A DNA stretch of 64,000 nucleotides from Planctomycetota bacterium (GTDB taxonomy: Bacteria > Planctomycetota > UBA1135 > GCA-002686595), in NCBI GenBank assembly GCA_016712565.1, contig JADJQU010000006.1, positions 310,001 through 374,000 on the forward strand, read 5' to 3'. Below the pieces are notes generated by a model. That model was not told where the DNA came from. It ran no database searches and worked only from the letters and a program-made list of their open reading frames with translations. The position numbers were made by a program, and so were the translations under genes. This document shows, one piece after another, positions 43,753 through 52,831 of this stretch. Position 1 is the first letter of the stretch. Each line of letters starts with the position of its first letter.

Positions 43753-43770
43753 GGCCGGGGTCCTCCGGCC
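43753..43770. terminator. GC hairpin between convergent genes
   Basis: GGCCGG and CCGGCC flank the loop GGTCCT, 6 bp after the regulator's stop and 25 bp before the end of the convergent EF-hand gene. No T run follows. Confidence 0.45.
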
Positions 43771-43795
43771 TCCTGGGGCGGCCGCGAAACGAGGC

Positions 43796-44695
43796 CTAGT
43801 GCGCGCCCAGGGCCGCGCGGAATTCTTCCGGGGAGAGTTCGCCGTCGCCGTCCGCGTCCAAGGCCGCCAGCACGGCGGGCGCGCGCACGGTGAGTTCCAG
43901 CGGTGCCTGGAGTCGCCGCAGGTCCAAGGTGGAAATCCCCCCGCTGCCGTCCAGGTCCAGGCGCCGGAAGTGCGTCACCGGACCGTCGATCTGGGGAGGC
44001 ATGGGAGCGGTCTGGAAGCCGGCGCTGCGATCGCGGGGCGCGCCGAAGAGCTCCTCCAGGGTGGTCTTCGTCCTGGGCTGATTCGGGTCGGCCGCGGCCG
44101 GCGTGATCGTGCTGGAGAGGAGCCGCGCCAGGAAGTCGATTTCCGGCCCGTCGATGCGCGAGGATCCGTCGCGATCGAGCTTCTCCACGGCGAGCTCGGC
44201 CGGAAGCTCGGCGCGCTCGTAGTCCTCGAGCAGGAGGCGCATCTCCTGGGGAGAGAGCCCGCCGTCCGAGTTCTTGTCGTAGGCGTTGCGCAGCTGCTCG
44301 GCGTTTCGCGTCGGGGCCCGCTTGGGCGGCGGCGGCTGCGTCGGTGGCTTGAAGGCGCCGACCCGCGAAACCGCCAGTCGATAGCGGGCGCCGAATTCCT
44401 CGCGGGAGATGCGGCCGTCCGCATCCGAGTCGTAGGCCCGGTAGGTGGCGGCGTCCAAGCCCAAGGTGTCCTGGGCCTCGCGCAGGGCGATCCAGCCGTT
44501 GCCGTTCTGGTCGCAGCGCTTGAAGAAGGCCTCTTCCTCGGCGGCCGCGTCCTGGGAGGCGGCCCCCTCCGGTGCCTGCGGCGCCGGAGCCGCCGAAGTC
44601 GGAGGGGGGGGCGCGGGGGGCGCGGGATCCTGGCTGGAGGCCTGGGCCGGCAGGCACAGCATCGACACGGCGAGCAGGAAGGTCGGGATGTCCAT
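43796..44695 (-). CDS. Secreted EF-hand calcium-binding protein with six EF loops
   Basis: The protein has 299 residues. The signal peptide FLLAVSMLCLPAQASSQ is followed by a Pro/Ala linker and then six EF-hand loops: DQNGNGWIALRE, DSDADGRISREE, DKNSDGGLSPQE, DRDGSSRIDGPE, DLDGSGGISTLD and DADGDGELSPEE. Most keep Asp at position 1, Asp/Asn at 3, Gly at 6 and Glu at 12; the fifth ends in Asp. The protein should bind calcium outside the cytoplasm, perhaps as a buffer or surface protein. EF-hand proteins are common in planctomycetes. It is on the same strand as the Lon gene and lies 37 bp after it. Confidence 0.85.
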   Translation of the reverse strand: MDIPTFLLAVSMLCLPAQASSQDPAPPAPPPPTSAAPAPQAPEGAASQDAAAEEEAFFKRCDQNGNGWIALREAQDTLGLDAATYRAYDSDADGRISREEFGARYRLAVSRVGAFKPPTQPPPPKRAPTRNAEQLRNAYDKNSDGGLSPQEMRLLLEDYERAELPAELAVEKLDRDGSSRIDGPEIDFLARLLSSTITPAAADPNQPRTKTTLEELFGAPRDRSAGFQTAPMPPQIDGPVTHFRRLDLDGSGGISTLDLRRLQAPLELTVRAPAVLAALDADGDGELSPEEFRAALGAH

Positions 44696-44732
44696 GGAAC
44701 GGTGGAATTGGAGCAGGTCGGGGCCGTGCCGG

Positions 44733-46637
44733 CTACTGGGCGCGCCTTGGAGAGGAATTTCCGCGCCCCCGGCCGCGGCCCGAGGCGCGCGCGTCCCCCC
44801 CGGCGGCCCGGCGCAGGCGGCCGCGGACGAAGCCCGGGACCACGGCCGCCCGCACGCGGCGGCCCTGGAAGGTCTTCCAGGACAGCGCGTGCTGGAACAC
44901 CTCGTCCACGTGCTCCACCAAGTGGATCAAGAGTCCGCCGCGCACCTCGGCCGAGAGCCTGAGGAACTCCTCGGCGTTGCGCGCGGGAATCACCACCTCG
45001 CGCATGCCGGCGCGGGCCGCGGCCAGGATCTTGTCCCGCAGGCCGCCCACGGGCAGCACCTCGCCGTGCAGTGACAGCTCGCCGGTCATGGCCACGTCGT
45101 GTCGCACGGCCACGCGGCCGATCAGGCTGATCAACGACGTGGCGATGGCGATGCCCGCCGAGGGGCCGTCCTTGGGCGTCGCTCCCCCCGGGAAGTGCAG
45201 GTGCAGGTCGAGGGAATCCAGGGAGTCGGGCTGGATGTCCAACTCGTCCAGGCGCGTGCGCACGTAGCTCATGGCGGTCTGCACCGACTCGCGCATCACC
45301 TCGCCCAGGGAACCGGTCAGGATCGTGCGGCCGGAACCCGGCATGGCCAGGGCCTCGATCGGCAGCGTCGAGCCCCCGGACACGGTCCAGGCGAGCCCCG
45401 TGGCGACGCCGATGCGCGGATGGCGCGTGTGCAGATCCTCGTCGGCGGCAGCCGGCCCCAGGAGATCGAGCAGCGCCTTCTTGTGCACGTTCAGGGAGCG
45501 CTCCCCCTGCACCACGCGCACGGCCGCCTTGCGCGCCAGGCTGTCCAGCAGGCGCTGCAACTGACGCACGCCCGCCTCCTCGGTGTAGCGCCGCACGATG
45601 TCGCTCAGGGCGGCGGGGGAGAGCTTGAGCTGGGAGGGCAGGAGACCCGCGCCCCGACGGGCACGGGGCAGCAGGTGCAGGCGGGCGATGTCGAGCTTCT
45701 CGCTCTCGGTGTAGCCCTCGAAGCGGATCACCTCCAGGCGATCCACCAGGGCCTCGGGCATGCCCTCCAGGTCGTTGGCCGTGGCCAGGAACACGCAGCG
45801 CGACAGGTCGTAGGGCACGCCCAGGTAGTGGTCGAGGAACTCGCGATTCTGCTCGGGGTCGAGGATCTCGAGCAGCACGCCGGCCGCCGGCCGGCCTTCC
45901 CCCAGGGAGAGCTTGTCGATCTCGTCGAGCAGCACCACCGGGTTGGTGGTGCCCGCGCGGAACACGCCCTGCAGGATGCGCCCGGGCACGGCGCCCGGCT
46001 GGTTCATGTGCAGGCCGCGCAGTTCGCTCTCGCTGGACACTCCGCCCACGGGCACGTGGACGAACTTGCGACCCAGGGCCTCGGCCACGGCGCGGGCCAT
46101 GCTGGTCTTGCCGGTTCCGGGGGGGCCGAGGAAGCACAGCACCGTGCCGCGGGCCTCGCCCTCCAGTTGGCGCACGGCCAGGTACTCGGTGACGCGGTTC
46201 TTGACCTCCGCGAGGCGCGCGTGGCTGCGGGCCAGGGCCCGCTCGACGCGCTCCAGACTCCTGTGGTCGGGATCGGCGGTGATCCAGGGCAGCTCCAGCA
46301 CCCATTCGATCCAGTTGCGCAGCAGTGCCGCCTCGGCGGATCCGGGCGCCGCGCGCCGCAGGTGCTGCAGCTCGCGGAGCGCCTTCTCCCGCGCCCCTTC
46401 GCTGCAGGCGGAGAGTTCCAGCAGGCCCTCGATCTGGCGCGCCTCCTCGGCCAGGGGCTCCAGGCCCATGCGACCGGCCTCCTGGCGCAGGCGCGCCTCC
46501 AGCTCCGGAGACCAGCCGGCGCCCAACCCGTCCCTCAGGACCGAGATCCAGCGCTCGAGCTCGTCGTGCTTGCGGCGTTCGGGGATCACGGAGAGGTGGA
46601 CCGGTCTGGGGCCTCGGCGGTGACGGGGGAATGGCAC
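44733..46637 (-). CDS. lon: Lon-type ATP-dependent protease with shortened N-terminus
   Basis: The protein has 634 residues (typical Lon proteins have about 780-820). The N-terminal 120 residues keep only the last helical part of the LAN domain. The AAA+ module has Walker A GPPGTGKT (171-178) and Walker B VVLLDEIDK. The protease domain has catalytic Ser493 in PKDGPSAGIA and Lys536 in GGLRDKILAA. The enzyme unfolds and degrades damaged proteins in the cytoplasm. Loss of the substrate-binding N-domain suggests a changed substrate range. The C-terminus ends in a basic Arg/Gly-rich tail (RASGRGRGRGN). The start is GTG at 46637. Confidence 0.88.
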   Translation of the reverse strand: MPFPRHRRGPRPVHLSVIPERRKHDELERWISVLRDGLGAGWSPELEARLRQEAGRMGLEPLAEEARQIEGLLELSACSEGAREKALRELQHLRRAAPGSAEAALLRNWIEWVLELPWITADPDHRSLERVERALARSHARLAEVKNRVTEYLAVRQLEGEARGTVLCFLGPPGTGKTSMARAVAEALGRKFVHVPVGGVSSESELRGLHMNQPGAVPGRILQGVFRAGTTNPVVLLDEIDKLSLGEGRPAAGVLLEILDPEQNREFLDHYLGVPYDLSRCVFLATANDLEGMPEALVDRLEVIRFEGYTESEKLDIARLHLLPRARRGAGLLPSQLKLSPAALSDIVRRYTEEAGVRQLQRLLDSLARKAAVRVVQGERSLNVHKKALLDLLGPAAADEDLHTRHPRIGVATGLAWTVSGGSTLPIEALAMPGSGRTILTGSLGEVMRESVQTAMSYVRTRLDELDIQPDSLDSLDLHLHFPGGATPKDGPSAGIAIATSLISLIGRVAVRHDVAMTGELSLHGEVLPVGGLRDKILAAARAGMREVVIPARNAEEFLRLSAEVRGGLLIHLVEHVDEVFQHALSWKTFQGRRVRAAVVPGFVRGRLRRAAGGDARASGRGRGRGNSSPRRAQ

Positions 46638-46892
46638 TTTTTCGACCGTCGGGGCCCCGAGGGCGCTTCACTCCAGCCGGTTTTCCACCCGCAGCGGTTC
46701 ACAGCCCGGCCCGCGGGACACCCAGGCGATCCCAGGTCCTTGCGAGGAAAGGACTTAGAGCTTCGGCGGGCGAGTCCGGGGGGACGGGCCGGGGCTGGGC
46801 CGCAGGCGGCCGTTCCAGGCCCCGTGCGCCCGACCTGCCCTCCCGGATGGCGAATTCAGCCCCCGGAGGGTCCCACCCGGCCCGGGCCCCGC

Positions 46893-48191
46893 TCAGCGTG
46901 CCTGGAAGGGCACCTTGTCCTTCGGGAACTTGGCCAGGAGTTCCCGGGCGCGGCGGATCAGGGTGTCGACCCCCTGGGCGAGGTCCTGCGCCTCATAGGC
47001 CAGCACCTCGTGGGGGATCACCCCGAGGCCCTCGATGCCGCGGCCGCCGTTGAAGGCCCGTTTGTTCGAGTGGGTCGAGACGTAGAGCGAGAACAGCCCC
47101 GAGGGCAGCTCGATCGTCGTCTTCTGGGAGGACATGCCCGCCGTGGGGCTCTCCCCGATCATGTACGCGCGACCGTCCTCCTTGAAGATGCCGCTGGCGG
47201 TCTCGCCGGCGGAAACCGTGCCCGCGTCGACGATCACGACGATCGGCCCCGCGTACGGGTGCGGCCCGCGGCTTTCGTAGGTGAGCTGGCCCACGAGCTT
47301 CAGGCCCGCGGGCACGAAGCGGCCGAGGAACGCCTCGTGGTCGAAGCCGCCGCCGCCGTTGGCGCGGAAGTCGAGGATCAGGCCCTTCGCCGAGCCGACC
47401 TTCGCGAGCGCGGCGTCGATCTGCTCCGGCAGCTCCTCCTTGCAGCGGCGCACCTGCACGTAGCCCGTGCGCGGGTCGAGCAGCTTGAAGTGCACGTCGC
47501 CCGAGCTCTCGAGGCCGTCGATCGCGAGCGCCGGGCCCCAGGGAACGTAGCTGCCCCTGTCATAGGTGAGCGTGCGCTTCTGCGGCTTGCCCGCGGCGGT
47601 CTTGAGCTCCAGGTCGAGCCGTGTGCCCTTCGGCATCGCGAGCCACTGATGGGTCGCGCGGAAGAACGCCTGGTGGTCGGTCGAGCACGACTGGGTGTCG
47701 CGCATCAGCGCGATGCGCGCGTCGAGCCACGCGGCGACCGGCTTGCCGTCGACCTTGACCACTTCCGTTCCGGGCTCGATCCCGGCGGCCGCGGCGTCGC
47801 CGAAGGCCGTCTTGATCAGGATCTTCTTGCCGCTCCGGCACCAGAACATCCCCGGCCCGGCGAGTTCGGGCGCGTCGGGCCAGCGCACGTCCTTCGTCTT
47901 CTCCGTCGGCCGGACCTCGCAATGGCCATCCTGCAGGCGGGCGAGCAGGCGCGTCAGGAGCACGAGGTGCTCCTGGTCGGTCTTCACGTCCTTCGCCGCG
48001 GCGCCGATCTCCTTCGCGACCGCCTTCCAGTCGATTCCCTTGGCGACGATCAGGGCGCCGCACTCGCGCTCGAGGGCCTCGAGCGCGAAGGCCGCGTCCT
48101 TGGCGTAGTCGCCTTGGGCAGGCGCCCACGGGGCGAGCGTCCCCGCGCAGAGGACGGCGGACAGGAACCACTTCGGGGCGAGCGAGGGCAT
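46893..48191 (-). CDS. S41-family (C-terminal processing) serine peptidase, exported
   Basis: The protein has 432 residues. The signal sequence WFLSAVLCAGTLAPWAPAQG directs export. Residues about 140-200 resemble a PDZ-like segment (GIEPGTEVVKVDGKPVAAWL). The S41 core contains LILDFRANGGGGFDHEAFLG, the nucleophile Ser in DAGTVSAGETASG, and GLGVIPHE near the end. Such enzymes use a Ser/Lys dyad to cut proteins at their C-termini or degrade peptides in the periplasm. A DegT aminotransferase gene lies just upstream on the same strand, 32 bp away. Codon use here appears to have more TCG and GCG than neighbouring genes. Confidence 0.82.
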   Translation of the reverse strand: MPSLAPKWFLSAVLCAGTLAPWAPAQGDYAKDAAFALEALERECGALIVAKGIDWKAVAKEIGAAAKDVKTDQEHLVLLTRLLARLQDGHCEVRPTEKTKDVRWPDAPELAGPGMFWCRSGKKILIKTAFGDAAAAGIEPGTEVVKVDGKPVAAWLDARIALMRDTQSCSTDHQAFFRATHQWLAMPKGTRLDLELKTAAGKPQKRTLTYDRGSYVPWGPALAIDGLESSGDVHFKLLDPRTGYVQVRRCKEELPEQIDAALAKVGSAKGLILDFRANGGGGFDHEAFLGRFVPAGLKLVGQLTYESRGPHPYAGPIVVIVDAGTVSAGETASGIFKEDGRAYMIGESPTAGMSSQKTTIELPSGLFSLYVSTHSNKRAFNGGRGIEGLGVIPHEVLAYEAQDLAQGVDTLIRRARELLAKFPKDKVPFQAR

Positions 48192-48223
48192 GGCCCAGGT
48201 GCCTCGCGAGTGCCTCGCGAGGT

Positions 48224-49363
48224 CTACGGCTTCGACAGGTCGAGCAGCCGCGCGGCGACTCGGTCGACGTCGGCGTTCGACAGGAACGGGTGGATCGGCA
48301 GGCAGATCACCTCGCGCGCGAGGCGCTCGGCGTTCGGGAAATCGCCCGGTTTGTAGCCCCACGGCTTCGCGGCCGCCTGCACGTGCACGGGCGTCGGGTA
48401 GTGCACGGCGGTCATGATCTTCTGCTCGGCGAGCAGCTTCATGACCTCGTCCCTGGAGCGCGAGCCGCGCACGCGCACCGCGTACTGGTGGTAGCAGTGG
48501 GTGGCGCCCTTTTCGAGTTTCATGGGCACGACCGTCTTCGATCCGGCGAAGAGCTTGTCGTAGCGCGCGGCGAGCTCGCGGCGGCGGGCGTTCCATTTCT
48601 CCAGGTGGGGCAGCTTGACGTTCAGGATCGCGGCCTGCAGCGCGTGCAGGCGGCTGTTGGTCCCGATGTGCTCGTGCACGTACTTGGTCGGCGAGCCGTG
48701 ATCGCGCAGCTCGCGCAGGCGCTTCGCGACCGCGTCGTGGTTCGTGAGCACCATGCCGCCCTCGCCCGCGGCGCCGAGGTTCTTCGTCACGTAGAACGAG
48801 AAGGTGCCTGCGTCGCCCACGCCGCCGCAGGCGTAGCCGTCGCGCTTGGCACCGTGGGCCTGGGCGCCGTCCTCGAGGATCTTCAGCCCGCGCGCATCGG
48901 CAATCTGCTTCAGGGCGCGCATGTCGCACAGCTGTCCGTAGAGGTGCACGGGCAGGATCGCCGTGGTCTTGGCGTCGATGGCCGCCTCGACTTTCTTGGG
49001 GTCGATCAGGGCCGTGTCGTAGTCCACGTCGGCCAGCACCGGCTTCGCGCCGATCAAGGCGATCGAGGCCGCGGAGGCGAAGAACGTGAAGGGGCTCGTG
49101 ACCACGTGGTCGCCGGCCTTGACGCCGAGGGCGAGCAGTCCAAGCCACAGGGCATCCGTGCCGGTGGCCAGGCCGATGCCCTGGGCCACGCCGTGCATTT
49201 TCGCGAAGTCCCGCTCCAGGGCCTCGACTTCCGGTCCCAGGACGTAGCGGCCGCTGTCGAGCGTGCGGATCACCGCCTCGTGCAGCGCGGGCCCGAGGGC
49301 GGCGCGCTCGGCGGCCAGATCGATGGGGAGGATGGCGGATTCGGTCGTCGTCGTACTCGTCAT
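48224..49363 (-). CDS. DegT/DnrJ/EryC1/StrS-family sugar aminotransferase
   Basis: The protein has 379 residues and is a PLP-dependent transaminase of the sugar type. The PLP lysine is in SFYVTKNLGAAGEGGMV, and the other marks are GTDALWLGLLALGVKAGDHV, the DGAQAHGAK region and HIGTNSRLHALQAAILNVKL. It would transfer an amino group onto a 3-keto or 4-keto NDP-sugar for O-antigen, S-layer or surface glycan. No other amino-sugar gene is adjacent, so the sugar is unknown. It starts 16 bp after the end of the small NSS-partner gene and is on the same strand. Confidence 0.87.
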   Translation of the reverse strand: MTSTTTTESAILPIDLAAERAALGPALHEAVIRTLDSGRYVLGPEVEALERDFAKMHGVAQGIGLATGTDALWLGLLALGVKAGDHVVTSPFTFFASAASIALIGAKPVLADVDYDTALIDPKKVEAAIDAKTTAILPVHLYGQLCDMRALKQIADARGLKILEDGAQAHGAKRDGYACGGVGDAGTFSFYVTKNLGAAGEGGMVLTNHDAVAKRLRELRDHGSPTKYVHEHIGTNSRLHALQAAILNVKLPHLEKWNARRRELAARYDKLFAGSKTVVPMKLEKGATHCYHQYAVRVRGSRSRDEVMKLLAEQKIMTAVHYPTPVHVQAAAKPWGYKPGDFPNAERLAREVICLPIHPFLSNADVDRVAARLLDLSKP

Positions 49364-49379
49364 GGCGGGGGGAGGGCTC

Positions 49380-49514
49380 TCAGGCGCTGTGGATGTCCTT
49401 GACCGATTTCTTCTCCTCGGGGGGCAGGCTCAGAACGCGCTTGTAGCACCAGACGGTCAAGCTGACCACGAAGGAGAGCGAACAGATCATCAGGATCCAG
49501 CCGAAGGTAGTCAT
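49380..49514 (-). CDS. Small MetS/MaAIMP-like subunit of the NSS transporter
   Basis: This short gene encodes 44 residues (MTTFGWILMICSLSFVV... then VWCYKRVLSLPPEEKKS). It has one membrane helix, a short Trp/Cys/Tyr-Lys-Arg boundary and a charged tail. Single-helix proteins of this type accompany NSS-family transporters (MetS and related small partners), and this one lies 34 bp downstream of the NSS gene on the same strand, with coupled spacing. It is probably needed for stability or activity of the transporter, as known for MetPS in Corynebacterium. Confidence 0.78.
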   Translation of the reverse strand: MTTFGWILMICSLSFVVSLTVWCYKRVLSLPPEEKKSVKDIHSA

Positions 49515-49548
49515 GGGGTGGCTCCGTGTGTGCGGGGGACTGGGAAAC

Positions 49549-51156
49549 TCAATCCTGGGGGGGCCGCTCGCCGTCCACGTCCAGCCCGGCTGCGCGCCAA
49601 CGCTTCGTGCCGATGTGGGTCAGCACGGCGAGGAAGACGATCACCAGCCCGATCAGGATCAGGGTGTTGCGCTGCACGGGATTGGCACGGGCGGCCTCGA
49701 TCCAGTTGCCCAGGTTGTTCTTGCAGAACATCCCGATCGCGATCAGCAGGTAGAGCGGCGCGATGTACTTGATCACGAACCGAATGAACCCGGGAATCCT
49801 CAGGTGCGCGCCCTCGTGGGCCTCGCGCATTCCGCGGTCCATGCCGAAGACCCAGCCGAAGCAGATCACCTGCACGGCCGCGAGCACGACGATCAGGAAC
49901 GTCCCGACCCAGTCGTCGATCGTTGCCAGGGCGGCCAGGTCCTTTGAGAACCAGATCACCCACAGGGATCCGATCAAGGCGATGCCCGTGATCAAGCCCG
50001 TGGCTTTCGCCCGGCTCGTTCCCAGGGCCTCCTCCACGAAGGCCACGGCCGGCTGGAGCATCGACAGGGAGCTCGTAATCGCGGCCAGGAACAGCATGAA
50101 GAACCACACCATGCCGATCCACTGGCCCGCGGGCATGTTCGCGAACACGACGGGCAGCGTGGTGAATCCCAGGCCGAAGGAACCAGTGGCCACGGCGGCC
50201 GCCGTGCCCGTGGCGCCGAGGAAAATGAAGGCACTGGTCAACGTGATCATCCCCCCGAACCCGACCTCGAAGAGCTCGTTGGTCGAGGAGGCCGTCAGGC
50301 CCGACAGGACCAGGTCGTCCTTGCGCTTCATGTAAGAGGCGTAGTTGATGATCACGCCGAACCCGACCGACAGGCTGAAGAAGATCTGCCCGGCCGCGGC
50401 GAGCCAGGCGCCCGGGTCGCGCAGCGCGTTCCAGTCGGGGTTCCACATGTATCCGAGGCCGGCGGTCACGGTGCGTTCGGGCGTCGCGGGATCGGGTTCG
50501 AGCGTCAGCACGTACCCGAGCACGATCAGCGCGCAGACCGCCATCGAGGGCATGGCCCAGGTGCAGAATTTCTCGATGCCCTTGGACAGTCCGCGGAACA
50601 CGAACCAGACGTTCAGGACGAAGACGATCGCCCAGAAGACCACGCTCTCCACGATCGTGCCGCCGAGCATCACGCCGTCCTGCGCCCTGCCCGTGAAGCT
50701 TGCGAAGAACTCGGCCGACTTCGCCGACTGGGCCTCGATGGCGGCCTGGGAATCGATGCCCAAGGCCGGCGTCCCGAAGATCGCCTTCGCGTACTCCCAC
50801 GCGTAGGCGAGGCACCAACCCTCGATGAAGACGTAGTAGAAGTAGACGGCGAGCGGAATCAGCACGCCGATGATTCCGAGGTACCGCGCGACCGCGCCGC
50901 GGCCGACCACGCCCATGATCGCCGGCGCCGAGTGGAATCCCTTGCGTCCGCCGTAGCGCCCCATGGTCCATTCGGCCCAGCCGATCGGGATGCCGAGGAG
51001 GAGCAGTGCGCAGAAGTAGGGGATCATGAAGGCGCCCCCGCCGTGCTGCGCGGCCTGACCGGGGAAGCGCAGGAAGTTCCCCAGGCCGACGGCGGAGCCC
51101 GACACGGCGAGGATCACTCCCAGGCGCGTGCCCCATTCCTGCTTGTTTTGCGACAT
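49549..51156 (-). CDS. Sodium-dependent NSS-family amino acid transporter
   Basis: The protein has 535 residues with about twelve membrane helices. It starts with MSQNKQEWGTRLGVILAVSG, and the sodium-site motif GSAVGLGNFLRFPGQAAQHG of helix 1 is well preserved. FFSLSVGFGVIINYASYMKR (helix 6 region) and SSLSMLQPAVAFVEEALG (helix 8) are typical of the LeuT/MhsT family. It imports an amino acid with sodium; the substrate cannot be deduced. It is followed by the 44-residue subunit and the DegT gene. A 282-bp divergent gap separates it from the metalloprotease gene. Confidence 0.9.
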   Translation of the reverse strand: MSQNKQEWGTRLGVILAVSGSAVGLGNFLRFPGQAAQHGGGAFMIPYFCALLLLGIPIGWAEWTMGRYGGRKGFHSAPAIMGVVGRGAVARYLGIIGVLIPLAVYFYYVFIEGWCLAYAWEYAKAIFGTPALGIDSQAAIEAQSAKSAEFFASFTGRAQDGVMLGGTIVESVVFWAIVFVLNVWFVFRGLSKGIEKFCTWAMPSMAVCALIVLGYVLTLEPDPATPERTVTAGLGYMWNPDWNALRDPGAWLAAAGQIFFSLSVGFGVIINYASYMKRKDDLVLSGLTASSTNELFEVGFGGMITLTSAFIFLGATGTAAAVATGSFGLGFTTLPVVFANMPAGQWIGMVWFFMLFLAAITSSLSMLQPAVAFVEEALGTSRAKATGLITGIALIGSLWVIWFSKDLAALATIDDWVGTFLIVVLAAVQVICFGWVFGMDRGMREAHEGAHLRIPGFIRFVIKYIAPLYLLIAIGMFCKNNLGNWIEAARANPVQRNTLILIGLVIVFLAVLTHIGTKRWRAAGLDVDGERPPQD

Positions 51157-51438
51157 GCGAGAGCTCACGGGCCGGAGTCCGGCCGAGGGACCGTGGTGGC
51201 GCGCGGGCGGGGGCCGGCGCGGTCCCGCGCGGGGGACAGGGGTGGAGGGTAGCCCTGCGATGCGCCCCCGCGCAATCACCGAGCCGGAGCCCCTACCGGA
51301 TCCGTACCCGCCCAGCCTCCAAGGAGCCATTCCGGGCGTGAAGTCCGGAGGGGCGGACGCGTAGGATCGCCCGGAGCTCACTCCACCGGCCCTGGTCCGA
51401 CCCCGCCCTCCGCAATCCCCGACGCCCCGAACCCGAAC

Positions 51439-52815
51439 ATGAGTCACGGTATCCCCATGCATCGCTTTCCGACCCTCGTCCCCGGCCCCAGGCCGGCGCC
51501 TGGGCTTGGATTCGTCCCGTGCCTCGCGCTGGCGTGCACCGCCCTGGCGACCGCGGCGTCCGCCCAGGACTCGGGCCGGGGCTGGACCCAGGCCGTGCTG
51601 GAGGCCGAGAGCCTGAAGATCCAGGCCCAGGTGGAGGAGTTGCGCGGCGCGCGCTTCAAGGCCGTGGTGCCCGTGCGGCTCTCCACGAAGGACCAGTTCG
51701 TCCAGTACGCCCTGGAGCGCACCGAACGGATGGAGCCCGCGAGCAAGCGCTCGGGCGACGAGATGATCCAGAAGATGCTGGGCCTGATCCCCCCGGACAT
51801 GGACTTGCTCGAGGAGTCCATGCGCATGCTCAAGGACCAGGTGGGCGGCTTCTACGACCCGGCGACCAAGACCTTCTATCTCATGGAGGGTTGCCCCGAG
51901 GGACTGGCGCGGATCGTGCTGAGCCACGAACTCGGCCACGCCATCGACGACCAGCTCTACGACATCGACGGCACGCTCTCGAAGCTCGCCGAAAGGAGCG
52001 ACGAGGTCCTGGCCTACCAGGCGGTGGTCGAGGGCAGCGGCACTTCGGTGATGAACCGCTGGATGAAGCAGTACGCGGCGGGCGGCCTGTCGGACATGGA
52101 GGGCATGGTCAAGATGCAGGCGGAGCAGTCCGAGGCCATGGCGCGCTCGCCCATGAGCCTGTGGAAACCCCTCCTGGCCGCCTATTTGAAGGGGGCCGGC
52201 TTCCTGGCGCGCACGGAGAGCACCTTGGAGGGCCAGCAGAAGCACGCCAGCAATGCCGACCTCGATCGCGTGTTCCGCGACGTGCCGCGCTCCACCGAGC
52301 AGATCCTGCATCCGGCCAAGTACTGGGATCCCGCCCAGCTCGACGTGCCGGTGGTGGTCGAACAGAAGGTCGCCGAACTGCCCGAGGGCTGGGGCGTGCT
52401 GCGCCGGGACGTGGCCGGCGAAATGGCGATCGCCATCTGGGTGCAGTCCCAGGGCGAGCGCGCCCGCGTCGACGCCTCGACCATCAACAACGCCATCAGC
52501 TTCGAGTACACCGGCCCCGCCTCGGCGGGTTGGGCCGGCGACGAGTTGCTGCTGCTGGGCAAGGGTTCCGAGGCCCGCGCCCTGCGCTGGAGCACGCGCT
52601 GGGACACCGAACGCGATGCGGCGGAGTTCCTCGGCGCGGCCCTGGTGATCGCCGGCGAGCTGGAGGGGAACCTCAAGGCCCTGGCGGGGGGCAAGGGCTC
52701 CCTGGCCCACGCCGGCGTGCGCTACGGCGCGGACCGCGAGGTGATCGTGGAGCTGTGCTTCGGCGTCAAATCCCTGGAAGCCAGGAAGCTCTTCAAGACC
52801 TTCGCCGAGCGCTGA
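51439..52815 (+). CDS. Exported zinc metalloprotease-like protein (HELGH motif)
   Basis: The protein has 458 residues. The signal peptide FVPCLALACTALATAASAQ (about 25-43) leads to a mature domain with the zincin motif LSHELGHAIDDQLYD and, about 30 residues later, an EG in AVVEGSGTSVMNR that could give the third zinc ligand. The strings GGFYDPATKTFYLMEG and DVPRSTEQILHPAKYWDP occur in a family of bacterial secreted peptidases of unknown specificity. I cannot give a family name with certainty. TAGGAT lies 71 nt upstream of the ATG. The end overlaps a hairpin shared with the opposite gene. Confidence 0.78.
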   Translation: MSHGIPMHRFPTLVPGPRPAPGLGFVPCLALACTALATAASAQDSGRGWTQAVLEAESLKIQAQVEELRGARFKAVVPVRLSTKDQFVQYALERTERMEPASKRSGDEMIQKMLGLIPPDMDLLEESMRMLKDQVGGFYDPATKTFYLMEGCPEGLARIVLSHELGHAIDDQLYDIDGTLSKLAERSDEVLAYQAVVEGSGTSVMNRWMKQYAAGGLSDMEGMVKMQAEQSEAMARSPMSLWKPLLAAYLKGAGFLARTESTLEGQQKHASNADLDRVFRDVPRSTEQILHPAKYWDPAQLDVPVVVEQKVAELPEGWGVLRRDVAGEMAIAIWVQSQGERARVDASTINNAISFEYTGPASAGWAGDELLLLGKGSEARALRWSTRWDTERDAAEFLGAALVIAGELEGNLKALAGGKGSLAHAGVRYGADREVIVELCFGVKSLEARKLFKTFAER

Positions 52816-52831
52816 CTCAGCCGAAGCGCTC
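52807..52831. terminator. Hairpin spanning both stop codons of convergent genes
   Basis: GAGCGCT (52807-52813) pairs perfectly with AGCGCTC (52825-52831), with an 11-nt loop that includes both stop codons. The convergent genes end one base apart, so this may terminate both. Confidence 0.45.

Noticed and set aside
45099..48356. A plus-strand open frame of about 1085 codons
   Set aside because: It is antisense to the Lon and S41 genes, which carry complete catalytic motifs; it has a biased, repeat-like composition.
49549..52710. A minus-strand open frame of about 1050 codons
   Set aside because: Only the NSS part (up to 51156) is real; the upstream half is antisense to the metalloprotease gene.
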